DNA of 64,000 nt from positions 16,150,049 to 16,214,048 of the forward strand of contig CM055095.1 in the NCBI GenBank assembly GCA_029204225.1. Direction: 5' to 3'. Under the pieces are notes generated by a model. That model was not told the DNA's origin, did not search any database, and saw nothing but the letters and a program-made list of their open reading frames with translations. Every line of letters begins with the position of its first letter. Within the stretch, counting starts at the first letter, position 1. Below are positions 11,459 through 23,600 of this stretch, piece by piece. The position numbers and the translations under genes were made by a program. Source of the stretch: Diphasiastrum complanatum (taxonomy: Eukaryota; Streptophyta; Lycopodiopsida; Lycopodiales; Lycopodiaceae).

Positions 11459-12615
11459 ATGGCAAACATGGGAGAGCCCATTTTGAGTGAAAGTAGCAAA
11501 TTGGACGGGATTTCTAACTATGCAGTGCGGAAATTCAAAATGAAAAACATACTGATGGAGAAAGACGCATGGGAAGTCGTCACAGGTGATGAGAGAAGGC
11601 CGCCCAATGAAGCAGACATCAAAGTGTTCGACAAAAAGATGAGGAAAGCTTTGACCTTCATTAACTTGTCATTGAAGGATCACATCATTACCCACATTTG
11701 TGATGCCATTACACCCAGATAGGCATGGGATGTGCTAAAGGAGCAGTTCGAGATGTCAAATCCGTCAAGAATCATGTTTCGAAAGTCAAAGTTGAATAGT
11801 GCCCGCATGGAGCAAGGAGAGCACATTCAGACGTACATGACCAGAATCAAGACAATGAGAGATGAACTGCATTCTATTGGTGAGCGCATAGGTGATGTGG
11901 AGCTGGTGCACAATGCATTGTGCGGCATTGCAGAACCCTATCAGATGTTTGTGAGTGGAATAGCATCAAGAGAAAGATTGCCAACCTTTGATGAGCTCAC
12001 ATGAATCTTGATGCAGGAAAAATGGTGAAAGCTAGACGTCAAAATACTGACGATCAGGCACTTGCGACATGCCAAAAACAAGGCAAGGGCAAGGGCAAGA
12101 AGAAGTCTAAGCAGCAATTTGCCAAGTCTCAGGAAAACGAGGGATCTTCCAGTAAAACTAAGAAGAAAGACAAGTGCTTCCATTGTGGTAAAAAAGACCA
12201 TTGGAAGAGTGAATGTCACAAATTCTTGGCGGAACAAGGCAAGGGGAAACCAAAACAAGCAGGTAACCTTGTCGATGAGGGTGAGATTGAAGACTCTAGC
12301 ATCTTCATATCTGCATTGTCATCTAATCAAGATGATCAGGCATGGTATATTGACTCGGGATCCACAAGACACATGACAGGTAACAAGAATTGGTTCAGTA
12401 GTTTGAAAGTGTTGGATAATGGAACATTTGTTTGTGAGGTGTGCAAGATCAAGGGGATAGGCACCGTATCAATCCAACTACCTGATGGCAAAAGCAGGAT
12501 GATCAAGGAGGTACTTTACAGACCAGGTTTGAAGAAAAATCTACTTTTTGTTGGAGTCATTACTGATCAAAAGTTGAAAGTAGAATTCGCCCATGATCGT
12601 TGCTTAAGGATGTGA
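11459..12615 (+). pseudogene. Copia gag-protease (element A)
   Basis: Gag starts at the ATG at 11459 (MANMGEPILSESSKLDG). An in-frame TAG at 11720 stands where element B has a sense codon, a TGA falls at about 12004, and a deletion just after it shifts the frame. Downstream, in the 12001-12615 frame, come a Lys-rich stretch, a CCHC zinc knuckle CFHCGKKDHWKSEC (the usual Gly before His is Asp) and the protease motif WYIDSGSTRHMTG. The GAG-pre-integrase strand GIGTVSIQLPDGK follows, and then a frameshift at about 12605. Gag packages the element RNA and protease would process the polyprotein. Confidence 0.85.
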
Positions 12616-13741
12616 ACCAAAAGTTCAAAGTTATTGTGGCTGGAGTAAGATCCCAATACAAAATTGTATAGGTTGAATGCTACAATTAAGGGGCAACACG
12701 AACTTGTATCGTCCATTCCATCGCAAATTGAGTTGTGGCATAAGAGGCTTGGTCACTTGAACTTGGAAAGCCTCAGTTTGATGAGAAAAAGAGATGGTAA
12801 CAGGACTGCCTACCATAGAAGATCACTTGAAATCGATGTGCGAATCCTGTGTATATGGGAAGCAACATGGAGAGAAGTTCAATAAAGGGGGTGTTGCAAA
12901 AGCAAAGAACATCCTGGATTTAATCCACACATATCTATGCGGGCCTATGAGGACCATGTCCTTAGGTAAAGCCTTCTATTTCATGACCTTTATTGATGAT
13001 ATGTCACGTAAGACGTGGATCTACTTCTTGAAAAAAAATCAGATGCATTTGATAGCTTCAAGAGCTTTAAAGCATTGGTCGAAAATCAGACAAGTAGGAA
13101 GATCAAAGTCCTAAGATCAGATAGTGGAGGTGAGTACAAGTCTAATGACTTCAATGATCTTTGTGATCAATGTGGGATTAAAAGACAATTTACGCAAGCT
13201 TATACTCCTGCTCTCAATGGTGTAGCTGAGCACAAGAACTGTACAATTGTGGAAAGTGTCAAATCTATGCTAGCTGAGATGAAACTACCAAAAGATTTTG
13301 GTCAGAAGCATGTAGCACGGCAGTCTATCTTCAAAATAGAAGTCCTACCATTGCCATACCAAAGATAACACCTAGGAAGCATTCACGAAGAAGAAGCCAA
13401 AGGTGAACCACTTGCGAATCTTTGGATGTAAGGCCTTTGTACACATTCCTAAGGAAGAGAGACGTAAACTTGATGTAAAAGCTATCAAGTGTATATTCCT
13501 AGGATATGATGATCGTGTGAAGGGCTATAGATGTTTTGATCCAGTGGAAAGCAAAATCCATATAAGCCGTGATGTTATCTTTGATGAATCCAAGATGTAT
13601 GAAGACGAGGATGCTGAGAAGATAGACACATCCACTGGGAAAGATGGTATAGTGAGGATACCACCTGATGATGATCCATTCATTGACCTTCCGAGTGATG
13701 AACATGAGGATACATCTCAAGATACTACTACTCAACCTTAA
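12616..13741 (+). pseudogene. Copia integrase (element A)
   Basis: Integrase inserts the cDNA into the genome. The zinc-binding start is present (LWHKRLGHLN at about 12730, then CESCVYGKQH), followed by the core. The first catalytic position reads LIHTYLCGPM, so the conserved Asp is Tyr; element B has the same Tyr. The second Asp (LRSDSGGEY) and the Glu (NGVAEHKNCT) remain. The C-terminal part (LRIFGCKAFVHIP, FLGYDDRVKGYR) is open at 13403-13741. Frameshifts occur at about 12800, 13040 and 13330, and a TAA ends the last frame at 13739-13741. Confidence 0.85.
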
Positions 13742-15347
13742 GAGACAGGTTGGAGAGGTAGGGACAAACCTTTTGGTGCAAGAAGTATTGAAGTTGCAGG
13801 TGACAAACGCAAGGAGAAGGATGTACCGTGGGATACATTTTCACCAGGAAGCCGAACACCTGACAGGAAGCTCCCTAAGTGGTTTGAGAGATTGTTGGAG
13901 AGCCGCGACATAGATGACTTTCCAGGATCATCTAACCAGGGAGAGCTACAAAGAATGACAAGAGAGAAGACTCAACCTGAAAGGTATGAAGCAAATTATG
14001 CTCTCTTAGCTAGCATTATTCAAAGCAAAGAACCTTCGACTTATGGTGAAGCGAAGGATGATGACATTTGGGTCAAGGCCATGGGAGAGGAGATGGAGTC
14101 AATTGCTAAGCATAGCACATGAGACTTAGAAGAACCACCAGTTGGCAAGAAACCCATTGGTTGCAAATGGGTATACAGGACTAAGTACCATGCAGATGGA
14201 AGTATAGCAAAGCCCAAGGCAAGATTGGTGATCAAAGGGTACACACAAAATAAAGGCATCAACTATGAGGAGACCTTTGTGCCGATTTGTAAGTGGAATA
14301 CTCTACGTCTACTTGTTGCTTTAGCTTCACATTTTGGTTGGCCTTTGCATCAGATGGATGTGAAATTTGCTTTTCTAAATGGTGAGTTAGAAGTGTTCAT
14401 GGATCAACCTGAAGGCTTTGTAGTGAAGGGAGATGAAAATAAAGTATGTCGCTTGAAGAAAGTGCTTTATGGTCTTAAACAAGCACCACGTGCGTGGTAT
14501 AGCAGGATTGATGCCTACTTTTGTTTCATCCAAATCTTTATGTCTTATGCTTTGATGGTATGGTTGCTTTGATTGCTCTTTATGTTGATGACTTGACTAT
14601 TACGGGAAATAATCAAGAGATGATAGACATGATCAAGGAAGACCTCATGGAACAATTCGAGATGATAGATCTCAGCCTGATGCATTAATGCCTTGGAGTA
14701 GAAGTGTGGCAAAAAGGACATGAAGTGGGTTTAACACAGGTGAAGTATGTCAAAGAGTTGTTGCACAGGTTTAGGTTGCAGGATTGCAAACCAGTAAACA
14801 CTCCTATTGAACCAGGTAAAAAGCTTTCTAAGCTTGATGAGTCATAGTCATTTGATGCTACGCTGTATAGACAATTAGTAGGAAGCTTGATTTACATTAC
14901 CATGACTAGACCAGATATATGCTATGATGTTGGCATTGTAAGTCAGTTTATGGCAGCACCTACGGAAACACATTAGAAGGTAGCTAAACGCATCTGCGTT
15001 ATGTGAAAGGCACTTCAGAGTATGGCTTGATTTACGGGAAGCATGATGGTTTACCTGAGTTGTGTGGCTATGTGGATGCGGATTGTGGAGGTGACTATGA
15101 TGATCGTAGATCCACCACAAGGTATGTATTCCAGTTTTGTGGTAGTTGCTTTTCCTGGTCTAGTAAGAAGCAAAGTACAATTGCTCTTTCCACCACAAAA
15201 GCAGAGTATAAGGCAATGTGTAGTGCAGCACATGAAGCTATATGGTTGAGACAAATCTTGGAAGAAATTGGCATGATGCAAAAAAATCCCACGACTTTAC
15301 ATAGCGACAGTCAGAGTGGCATTCAGCTAGCAAAGAATCTACTTTAA
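13742..15347 (+). pseudogene. Copia reverse transcriptase-RNase H (element A)
   Basis: The RT begins after a linker (VKAMGEEMESIAKHST) and a TGA at about 14120. The motifs [46 protein letters not shown] and YVDDLTITGNN are all present, so the catalytic YVDD is kept. A deletion of about 25 bp near 14520 and several stops (about 14687, 14846, 14974) break the frame. RNase H (15003-15347) has SWSSKKQSTIALSTTKAEY. The last 70 or so residues seen in element B, including the H-I-x-I-x-YHF motif, are missing before the polypurine tract. Confidence 0.85.
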
Positions 15348-15354
15348 GGGAGAG
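15344..15354 (+). other. polypurine tract, element A
   Basis: AAGGGAGAGAG directly precedes the 3' LTR. This is the expected plus-strand primer for DNA synthesis. Confidence 0.6.
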
Positions 15355-15628
15355 AGTTAGAATTAAAGTAGAATCACTGTGTTACTGTACTGTGGGTCCT
15401 ATCAGTGGATAAAGATCATTTGGCCTCGCCACGAGGCAAGTCGATGGGACACGCGTCCCGCCAACGGCAACCTAGGTCATGCAAGGGTTGCCTGAGTGAA
15501 CAACTATATGTACAGTGTAATTTCATTTTGAGAAATACAGTTGCTATGTGAGCTTGCTGTGGAGAGTGATTTCTATCTGTGTTACTGTGTAGCATGATGT
15601 GTGTCCCTGTGCAAAGCAAATTCTAAGT
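15355..15628 (+). repeat. 3' LTR of element A
   Basis: 274 bp, starting AGTTAGAATT and ending AATTCTAAGT, followed by the CCCTT target duplication at 15629-15633. Confidence 0.85.
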
Positions 15629-16243
15629 CCCTTGACAAGTCAGACAAAATTTTCTACACCTTTGTCTTTTTTGCTACTAAAAAAACCAATTTCACCTTCT
15701 CCTGGTATAACTCCAATTGGAATGTTTCTGACTCCCCCCCATCTCTGGAAGTCTAGGTTTTGGCGAAACCACAAAATCAGAAGTGGCAAGCTTAGAGTTT
15801 TCTCTATGAGGATTCTTCAACTTTCTCTTCGTGTCCGAGTGAACTACAGAGGGGATGTGTCACATGTCTGATGCAAAATATTTGATGAGGATGTGAATCA
15901 CTTGTTCTTTATTGCTATGCTCCGCTTTGGAAGATAGTTACTGATCTCTTTATTGCACGTTTTCATGCCAAGTTGAAGAGATTCAGCCACTTAGACCTAC
16001 TGTTGAATGATATCATGTTTGATGATGAAAATGTTAATAACTTCTGGCAATGCATTAGGATCACTACTTTATGGAATATTTGGCTAGACAGAAATAGTAG
16101 AGAATTTGGGAATGGTGATTTTTACATTTCCCCTCCATTCCTCTTTAACGAGTCTGATAAGCTTTTGCTTCTTTAAGTTTTGCTGTTACTATGTATCTTG
16201 TAAAAAGTCTATAATTGATGGTCAATTTCTTCAAGAAAAAAAA
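15629..16243 (+). pseudogene. LINE 3' end with zf-RVT-like domain (copy 1)
   Basis: Right part of the LINE split by element A. The coding strand gives FTFSWYNSNWNVSDS, then RILQLSLRVRVNYRGDVSH and KIFDEDVNHLFF, the zinc-binding module typical of plant L1-type ORF2 C-termini. The first Cys pair is broken here by a TGA and a lost codon at about 15870. The last frame (15973-16176) has TTLWNIWLDRNSREF, also typical of plant LINE ends, and stops at 16174. A short A-rich tail follows at about 16235-16243. The copy is 5'-truncated with no RT domain visible. Confidence 0.75.
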
Positions 16244-17775
16244 TGAATGTTTTATTATTTAAGTAGATTTCTCACAATCAACATGGGTTGTAATCTACAA
16301 AATAATTTCAAAAAGTTAATTTGGCCTTTTAGTTTTTTTTTTTTTGTACTTTCTTTACATGAACCTTTTTATTTTAGTGGTTTTAGCACAAAGTTCCTAT
16401 TCTTTTGGCATGGTTTTACTTTTTTTGTTTTTTTGGGTCAAAATGTCTCGTTTTGTAATAAATTTTCATAAATTTTGAACTTTTTTTTTTTTTTTTTGAA
16501 AAAACACGTTTTTGTCTTTTAATGATTATGAGTTGTTTCAAAGAATTTATCTTCCATGCCTTGAAGTGCTAGAAGATAGAAAGAATAAAAAGAACGAGTT
16601 AAGTACTATTTTTCAGAGATTCATGCAAAAGAAGGTGATACAAAAAATCATGTTGAGCATTATTGTGCACATTAAATATAAAAGATCATGCTGAGCATTA
16701 TTGTGCACATTTGAAACTATAAAAACAAAAATACATCATTTAGCCCAATTAACCTGAAAAGAAAAACTTGAGCTGTAAAAGAATTGTTAAAATAGCTTAC
16801 CACAATAAGCTATCACACAAGGATAAGAGAGTTTTCTTTATAATAATACAATAGAAAAACTCAAGGTTTGTGTGTCATTAAAATGAGTCAAAGCATTCAT
16901 CTTATAGTATGGCAAATAAAAGCAAACAAGTGCATGCATTTGATATTTATGTTTTAGGTCCTAGAATTTAAAGTTCCTTGCGTACAACATTTGATGTTTA
17001 TGTACTTTTTATTTGAATCTTGTATTATCAATCATATTAAGTTCCTTGAAAGGACATGTCCTTTATAAAGGCAAGAACAACTAAACTTACTTTACTAGGG
17101 ATATGAAAATAATATAAATTTGATAACTAGCTTGGACCACTCTCTCCTTATTGTTGTGTCACATTAGAGTTAAGCCACACTTTCTATATGGTCCATTTTA
17201 GATGATGTCAATTATGAGCTCCTCACATCATTCTCTTGTAAAGTCATTTAGAGATACATGCATGAAGAATGCATACTAATTGAGACATTTCACCTTACAA
17301 ACCCACATCAATTAGGTGGGTTTTTCTTTTTCTAGGTGGGGTGGGGTGGGGGTTTGTTTTTTTTTAAAGGGGGAGTGGGGACCGCGACCACCTATACAAA
17401 TGAACAAGTGGATCCCAAATGACATATTTGCCTTAGAGCATTTGAAGGCCAAACAGCTTTCTATTTATACAAAGTATTCACTTATCAAGTAGATAATTAG
17501 TCTCGTGATGTGCCTCATTGTGTTTGCCACCAAATTACATACACGTTGGGGCAATGCATACTAAAAAGAAGGTAGTGTGATGCTCTCTTATTCTAGGCGT
17601 TATATTATAAAAGTTTTACATCGTGCAAGCAACTAGCTTCTAGAGGTTAATTAACATGTATATTTAAATACAAACTCTATGTGAGACACCTTGCCAATCA
17701 ACACAAACTAAAAGCCTAGGGGGATGACTTTGGAAAAAGCTAGTGTAATGCGTAAAACAAACCCCAATACCCACC
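16244..17775. other. AT-rich spacer with short repeats and a G-run cluster
   Basis: No genes seen. Homopolymer T runs occur at about 16330-16345 and 16481-16497. A short direct repeat (TGAGCATTATTGTGCACATT) occurs at about 16652 and 16692. A cluster of four G runs lies at 17336-17380. Confidence 0.45.
17336..17380 (+). other. potential G-quadruplex cluster
   Basis: GGTGGGGTGGGGTGGGGG (17336-17353) is followed after a T-rich gap by GGGGGAGTGGGG. Three G4+ runs separated by single T plus a further run could fold into a quadruplex. Function unknown. Confidence 0.4.
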
Positions 17776-18378
17776 TTTTTTTCTTTAACATTTTTTTATT
17801 CTCTTGAATAAAATTGACCATAGATTAATAGACTTTTTACAATATACAGAGAATCATTAAAACTTAAAGAAGCATAAGCTTATCAGCCTCTTTAAAGAGG
17901 AGTATAGGGGAGATGTAGAAATCACCATTCCCAAGTTCTCTACTATTTCTATCTAACCAAATGTGCCACAAGGTTGTGATCCTGATACATTGCTAGAAGG
18001 AATTGGCCTTTCCATCATCAAACAAATTCATTCAACAATAAACCTGAGTGGCTGAATCTCTTAAACTTGGTATGAAAACGAGCAATAAAAAGGTCAGTCA
18101 CAATCTTCCAAGGCGGAGAGTAACAATGGAAGAACAGGTGAGTCACATCTTCATCAAATATTTTGCATTTAGAGCAGGCATGTGACACATCCCCTCTGTA
18201 ATTCGCATGAACATGGAGAGAGAGCTGAAGGATTCTCAAAGAAAGTATTATTAGCTTGCCGGTTTTGATGTTGTGGGTTCTACGAAATCTAGATTTCCAC
18301 AAATGGGGGGGATCAGAAACATTCCATTTAGTATTGTACCAGGAGAAGGTGAAGTTGGGTTCCTTAGTAGCAAGTTAA
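17776..18378 (-). pseudogene. LINE 3' end with zf-RVT-like domain (copy 2, inverted)
   Basis: Inverted relative of the LINE at 15.7-16.2 kb. The minus-strand frame 18302-18018 gives WKSRFRRTHNIKTGKL, HVHANYRGDVSH and then the zinc motif CSKCKIFDEDVTHLFFHC, which is intact here. The C-terminal part after 18018 is out of frame but still alignable (TLWHIWLDRNSRELGNGD-like). The 3' end shows an A-rich tail, seen as T runs near 17776-17800. Homology to copy 1 begins at about 18378, so it too is 5'-truncated. This domain normally assists binding of template in ORF2 proteins. Confidence 0.8.
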
Positions 18379-19771
18379 TGGCTACTAGAACATTATGTCT
18401 TGAAAATGGTCTCTCTCATTATGCTCCCTAAGAGCATAAATGAATCCATCTTGTAGTTGCTTCTTGGTTCACATCTCCTTTCTTTAGCCTTGAGGTTGAA
18501 AGTCACATTACATCTCCACTATAAAAAGCATGAGAAAAGTTGTACCACCTAGCCCAAGAGAGTTTAATTAGTAGTAATTTGAATGCTCTCCATGTGTAAA
18601 TAAGGCCAAGTTATCACGTGCAACTTGGCTAAAAATAATGATGATGTCATCACCAAAAAGGGTAGGCCACAACCTTACTTGTAACTCAAAAACAAAAAGT
18701 TTAAACTTATACTACACAATTGGGATTGGTTGGGTTTGGTTTCACCTTGGGAATTTGGCTCGCCCTAGATGGCTCATTGTGAGATTGGGCAAAATGTGAT
18801 GAACCTAGCACATATACACTTTACAAAGCTCTAGCATTCTAATTGACATATGTTCACTAGAGTTTGGAGTGAGATTCACTTGATAAGATAATAGGTTACC
18901 TACCATGTAACATGCCATCATTGAGTCCCTAAATGTGGCATGCTACATTTGGGAAAACAACCTGGATAAGGTGATTTGAAAGATCTCGAGCAACTTTGTC
19001 ACATGGGAAAATGAAAAAATAGATTTTGAAGTTCAAGAAGATGCACAAATTTAAGTTGTATTTTAGAAGATTGCTTCACATTGTTGAAGAGCATTAAATG
19101 GTGCAAACGTTGAGATTCGTCAATAAACTATAATTATGTCCATTCCTTGTTTGTTTTAACCCGTGGGGACAATTTTGCCCAAAAAATGTTGAACCCCACA
19201 TCATGAACTTTGAAAGTGATCTCGCCTATTTTTTTGGCATATCATGAAATCAAAAGTATATAAAATTTACACAAGACCATTGTGCTCATAATGCGTGTAT
19301 ATTCAAATCTTACATAAATCAACGATCTATATTGAGTTCATGTTAGATGACCACCAATGGAATAATAATGGAACCTCATTTTTTTTAACAAATCTAATTG
19401 GCTCTAATTTTTAGGCCTCAACATAGAAGGTCCTCATGGATGAAATCTCGAAAATACTTAAATTGCATGGATGAATTGACTACGTAGCTCTAACATATGG
19501 ATGCAATCTTGAAATTGTTTTTGTTTATTTCTTTTAAGACTATCGTGACACACATTATGTACGATAATGGGTTTGATAGCCGATAGCAAGGATGTAATGG
19601 GTCGTCTTCTCGTCTCTCCACTACCATGGCTCGACGAGAAGACTTGCCACTATAGTCTTACAATGGGCCTCCAAACAACCATTATCTAGTTCATAAAAGT
19701 GATGTAAATAAATTTAAGTAAAGAGGTTATGACAAATGGAGATGCATAAGTGAGACTTGTAACAAGAATTT
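18379..19771. other. spacer, nothing recognised
   Basis: AT-rich sequence. No open frame with recognisable motifs, no terminal repeats and no RNA gene. Confidence 0.4.
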
Positions 19772-19957
19772 GAGCATTAAATAGGGGTCTTTATTGCCAT
19801 CTTTTACACTTTGAAAGGTCTTTATAGTGATCTTTGCACATAAATAGGCATTGCCATATTTTGGGTTTACAAAGGTCATTATAGTAATCTTTGCACATAA
19901 ATAGGCATCTCCATCTTGTATGCTTAGAAACGGTTTTATAGTGATCTTTGCACATGG
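19772..19957. repeat. 57-bp tandem repeat, about three copies
   Basis: TTATAGTGATCTTTGCACAT, usually followed by AAATAGGCAT and CCAT, recurs at about 19821, 19879 and 19937 with a partial copy before it. Spacing is 57-58 bp and the copies differ by scattered substitutions. Confidence 0.6.
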
Positions 19958-20582
19958 TTCTATGGCTTGGCTTAATAGCCTTGTTATAATTTTACATCTA
20001 GATTACTTTATGAGGTGAAAAGGTTATTGAAAAGACCACTCCTCAATACAAACCTAAAAGAGACACCTCATCTTTAAGAAAATGTATCAAAAGATTGTGT
20101 TTTTTGATATCGAGACATACCTTAAGAACTATATAGAGTAATTCAAGTAATCCTATTTGCAAATATGCCTCGTGAGATTCCTTTTCCTGTGGTCAACTGG
20201 CAAACACTTAAATTACTCATTCACTCTTATTTGAATGAATGAACAATGTATTTCTAGCGTGCCACATGGAAGTCAACAACTTCATGAGAGCTACTGATTG
20301 CTAGAGTTTGAAGGGCAGGCAAAGTTGTGTTTCTCAAAAATTTCATGATTAGTGTTGTTATTTATCCGAAGTTTATTGGGTCCTAAGTTCAAGGCCCCCC
20401 CATTTTAAAATCAAGATCCATTATCAAAGTCTATTTGGGCCCAAGTTCACGGCCCCCCTTTAGAAATGATGCATTATTGTTGTGATTAAAATTTGTTTGA
20501 AACCGTCGTCTCATCCCATTAATACAATGCTATTGCCCACGATCATCTTGGCTTCAAATTTCTCTCAGAATTCAGGAAATAG
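19958..20582. other. upstream region of the GT47 gene
   Basis: No gene. A short motif GGG-CC-AAGTTCA-GGCCCCCC occurs twice (about 20379-20402 and 20434-20458). No convincing TATA box was found, so the start of transcription cannot be placed. Confidence 0.35.
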
Positions 20583-20620
20583 AACGAGAGAGAGAAAGAG
20601 AGGGAGAGGGAGAGGGAGGA
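20583..20620 (+). promoter_or_regulatory. GA-rich 5' leader of the GT47 gene
   Basis: An uninterrupted run of GAGAGA and GGGAGA units lies immediately before the ATG. Such GA tracts are common in plant 5' leaders and core promoters. The assignment as leader is from position only. Confidence 0.4.
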
Positions 20621-23600
20621 ATGGCGACGACGGTAAGAGTGCGCGGGCGATGGCGATGGCAATTGCTGATCGCGCTCACGTCCCTGGCTCTCCTTGCCCT
20701 CACGTTCGTCTCCCATCTCAATCCGCAGCTGGGTCTGCTGGGAAATCATCCCCGTCCTGCCTTTCTTCCTCCTGCTGATTCTCGGCAAACCTGTGATGCG
20801 GCAAATGCTTGCACTGGTGGCAAGAGCTCGCTATCCACCAGCATCAACAGGGAGTCGATCTCAGACAGCAATGGTAGTTTGGAGCTTGTGGATCGGGAAT
20901 CCGTAGAACCGGCTGAAACTAATCAGCTAGCTGTTTCTGCCTCCGAGAATGTGAGAGGAGTTCCTTCCCTGAAGAAGAAGAGAAATGGTGAATTGTACTA
21001 TAATTGGAAGCTGTTTGAACATGATTACAAAGAAATGCTTCAGAGGTTTAGAATCTATGTCTACCAAGACGTCTACAACAACGATGACGTCTATGCCAAC
21101 GTTTTTATGCGGCACAAGCACCCTTACGATCCAAAATTAGGGAACTACTTCAGTGAGCACATGTTCAAGATCAATCTTCTTGACAGCCATTTTCTCACTA
21201 GCAATCCCTCGGAGGCAAATCTGTTTTACTTGCCATTCTCCATAAATGTGATGCGCAACGATCCTCGAATTCGATCGGACACCACCATCCCTGAATTTGT
21301 TGCCAAATATGTGGAAAGGATCACGAGAGAGTTTGACTTTTGGAACAAATCTCATGGAGCTGATCATTTTTATGTCTGTTGTCACTCTGTGGGTAAGGAG
21401 GCCTCTGCCAAGTCTCCGTATCTGCAAAGAAACGCTATGCAGGTGGCATGCTCCTCCAACAACTATCATAAGTTTTATGTTCCACACAAAGATGTGCCTC
21501 TGGCTCAGGTCTGGCCACGCCCACCTGAGCCCCAAATCACTCCTCCAAAACAAAGGTACTCCAAAGCTAGCATTCTTTTTGTTCTGCTTGTAGTACTATT
21601 GATGTTGCTTGACTTCCAGCACACGTGTGACTTTGTGTTTTGAATTTTTTAGTGTCAAACGATCTTAGAATATTTGCTTCAATCCCCTTATTTGATGATC
21701 CTCTTTACAATCCATGTGTCTTATTCCTTGTAATTTGGCTTCCTTCTTAGGAACATAAGTAGCAGATACTTCAATTCCACTTTTTTTCATTATCCTCTTT
21801 AGCGCCCATTTGCCAAATTCCTTGTGATTTAGCTTGCTTCTTTCTGAGGAAGTTAAGTAGCAGTTGGTAACTACGGGGCGGGATGCATAGTTATCTGATT
21901 ATAACTTTCATGCTCACTCGTAGAAACCAGTCGCTAAGATGAAATTTGGCTTATTTACGAGTTCGTTAAACGCGGAGTCAACGAATTTTCTCTTGCCACT
22001 TCAACCTTCAAAAGATTGATAAGCATTACGATCAGATTACATCTTTGTTTAACAAGCAATTAGTCCTGAGAAGAGGCTGCTGTGAGCGCGAAGCAGGCTA
22101 GGTCTCCAGGGACTAAGCTTCCAAGTTCGGGGTGGTAGTCCAAGCCTACGGGCCAGGCAATCGATTTCAAGAGACCAGCCTTGAGGCCCAGGCAGCACAG
22201 CAGGCACATAATGCAGCCTCCAAGCCCGAACTGGTGTTTTATAGTCCAGTTTAGAGGGCTTTTTGGGGCAGAATTGCCCCACTTTTATATTTGATATGAA
22301 TTTTGCCTGCAAAGGGTCGTTTTTGTCTGAGAAAGCTCACGCATTGTTCAGCAGAAAGAAGTTTATGGGCATGAAGCCGGCCTTTTCCCCGCAAAGGATA
22401 ATTCACGTGTCATAAAACCAAAGAAAAAGCAAAAAAATCACAGCAAGTTTTTGCTTGGTAGAGGCCTGGCCGTTCTGAGTTTTGGAACGATTGATATCAG
22501 CAGTCTAATGTGACGAACCAGGCATTTCATAAAGCCATTTGTCGTAATTGCTAGAATTAGAATTGCCACAATCACATAACGTGCCTGCAGCTGCAAACTT
22601 GCCTCCATTGCTAATTATACGGGATCTCTGTTTAAACTTGCCATAGCCAGTAAAGCTTCTCGTAAGATCCACTTCTCTGGATAATCCACGACCACCATCT
22701 CTTAACCTCTCAGAGGAATAATCCAAAGGATCCAGACATGGAATAGGGCCCTAGGGCGTGCTTCTGGTGGCTCCTCTTGAAAAAAAAAATCACCTTCCGT
22801 TTGGAACATGGACGTTTCTCCTGTGTTCCATTATCCAAACAAAATGCGTACGGACCGATGCTCAAATGAGCATTTTCCGTACAGCATGGAACTATGGCTG
22901 AGCAGTGACCACAATCCTTTCACCCCTAAATCACTTGCAAGGGGCTATTGGATCAATGCATGTGATGCTGTGAGTGAGTCGATCCTTAAGCTATACAAAA
23001 TCGACTGGCCGGCTTCATGCTATCATAAAGTAAGGGCACCATTTGTTTCTTCATTTTCATAGAAGCTGTCTGTCTTGATCATCAATTAGTCAAGTCTGAA
23101 AGGTCACTTTGCTAACTTGAATGCAGGAAAAGGCTTGCTTTTTATGCTGGTAGAGCCCAGAATTCTCGTGTCCGCTCACATTTGATCAGTCTCTGGGGAA
23201 ATGATACAGACATGGACATATATGCAGATAAAATTCGTGGCAGCTACCCTGAAGCTTTTAGGAGGAGCAAATATTGTCTTCACGTCAAAGGGTACGACGT
23301 AAATACCGCAAGGATATCGGATGCTCTTCATTATGGGTGTGTTCCTGTCCTTATATCTGATTACTATGATTTACCGTTTGCTAATGTACTTGACTGGTCG
23401 AAGTTTTCAGTGATCATCAGCCATATGGATATTCCACAGTTGAAAGACATACTGCTGTCAATTTCGGATGCATCATATTCACAGCTACATGAGAATGTCT
23501 TGAAAGTTAGAAAACATTTTTCTTGGCACAAAAAGCCTGAAGACTATGACACATTCCATATGACTATATACCAGCTCTGGCTGAGGCGAAACATCATCTC

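Larger units (their letters stand above)
9862..15628 (+). mobile_element. Ty1/Copia element A (5.77 kb)
   Basis: Complete in outline: 5' LTR 9862-10137, primer site 10138-10150, leader, gag from 11459, protease, integrase, RT and RNase H in Copia order, polypurine tract 15344-15354 and 3' LTR 15355-15628. The target duplication is CCCTT at 9857-9861 and 15629-15633. It sits inside a LINE whose frame is continuous once the element is removed, which fixes the ends independently. The LTRs differ at roughly 8 percent of sites, so the insertion is old. Multiple stops, frameshifts and deletions make it inactive. The same family, inverted, is element B. Confidence 0.9.

Noticed and set aside
9862-15628. 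LTR of A defined as TTAGAATT...AATTCTAA only
   Set aside because: These are perfect inverted ends, but that choice gives flanks CTTAG and GTCCC, which do not match; extending by two bases gives the matching CCCTT and restores the LINE frame.
20543-20788. Minus-strand ORF over the start of the GT47 gene
   Set aside because: It is a Ser/Arg-rich by-product of the GA tract and of GT47 exon 1 read backwards; no motif.
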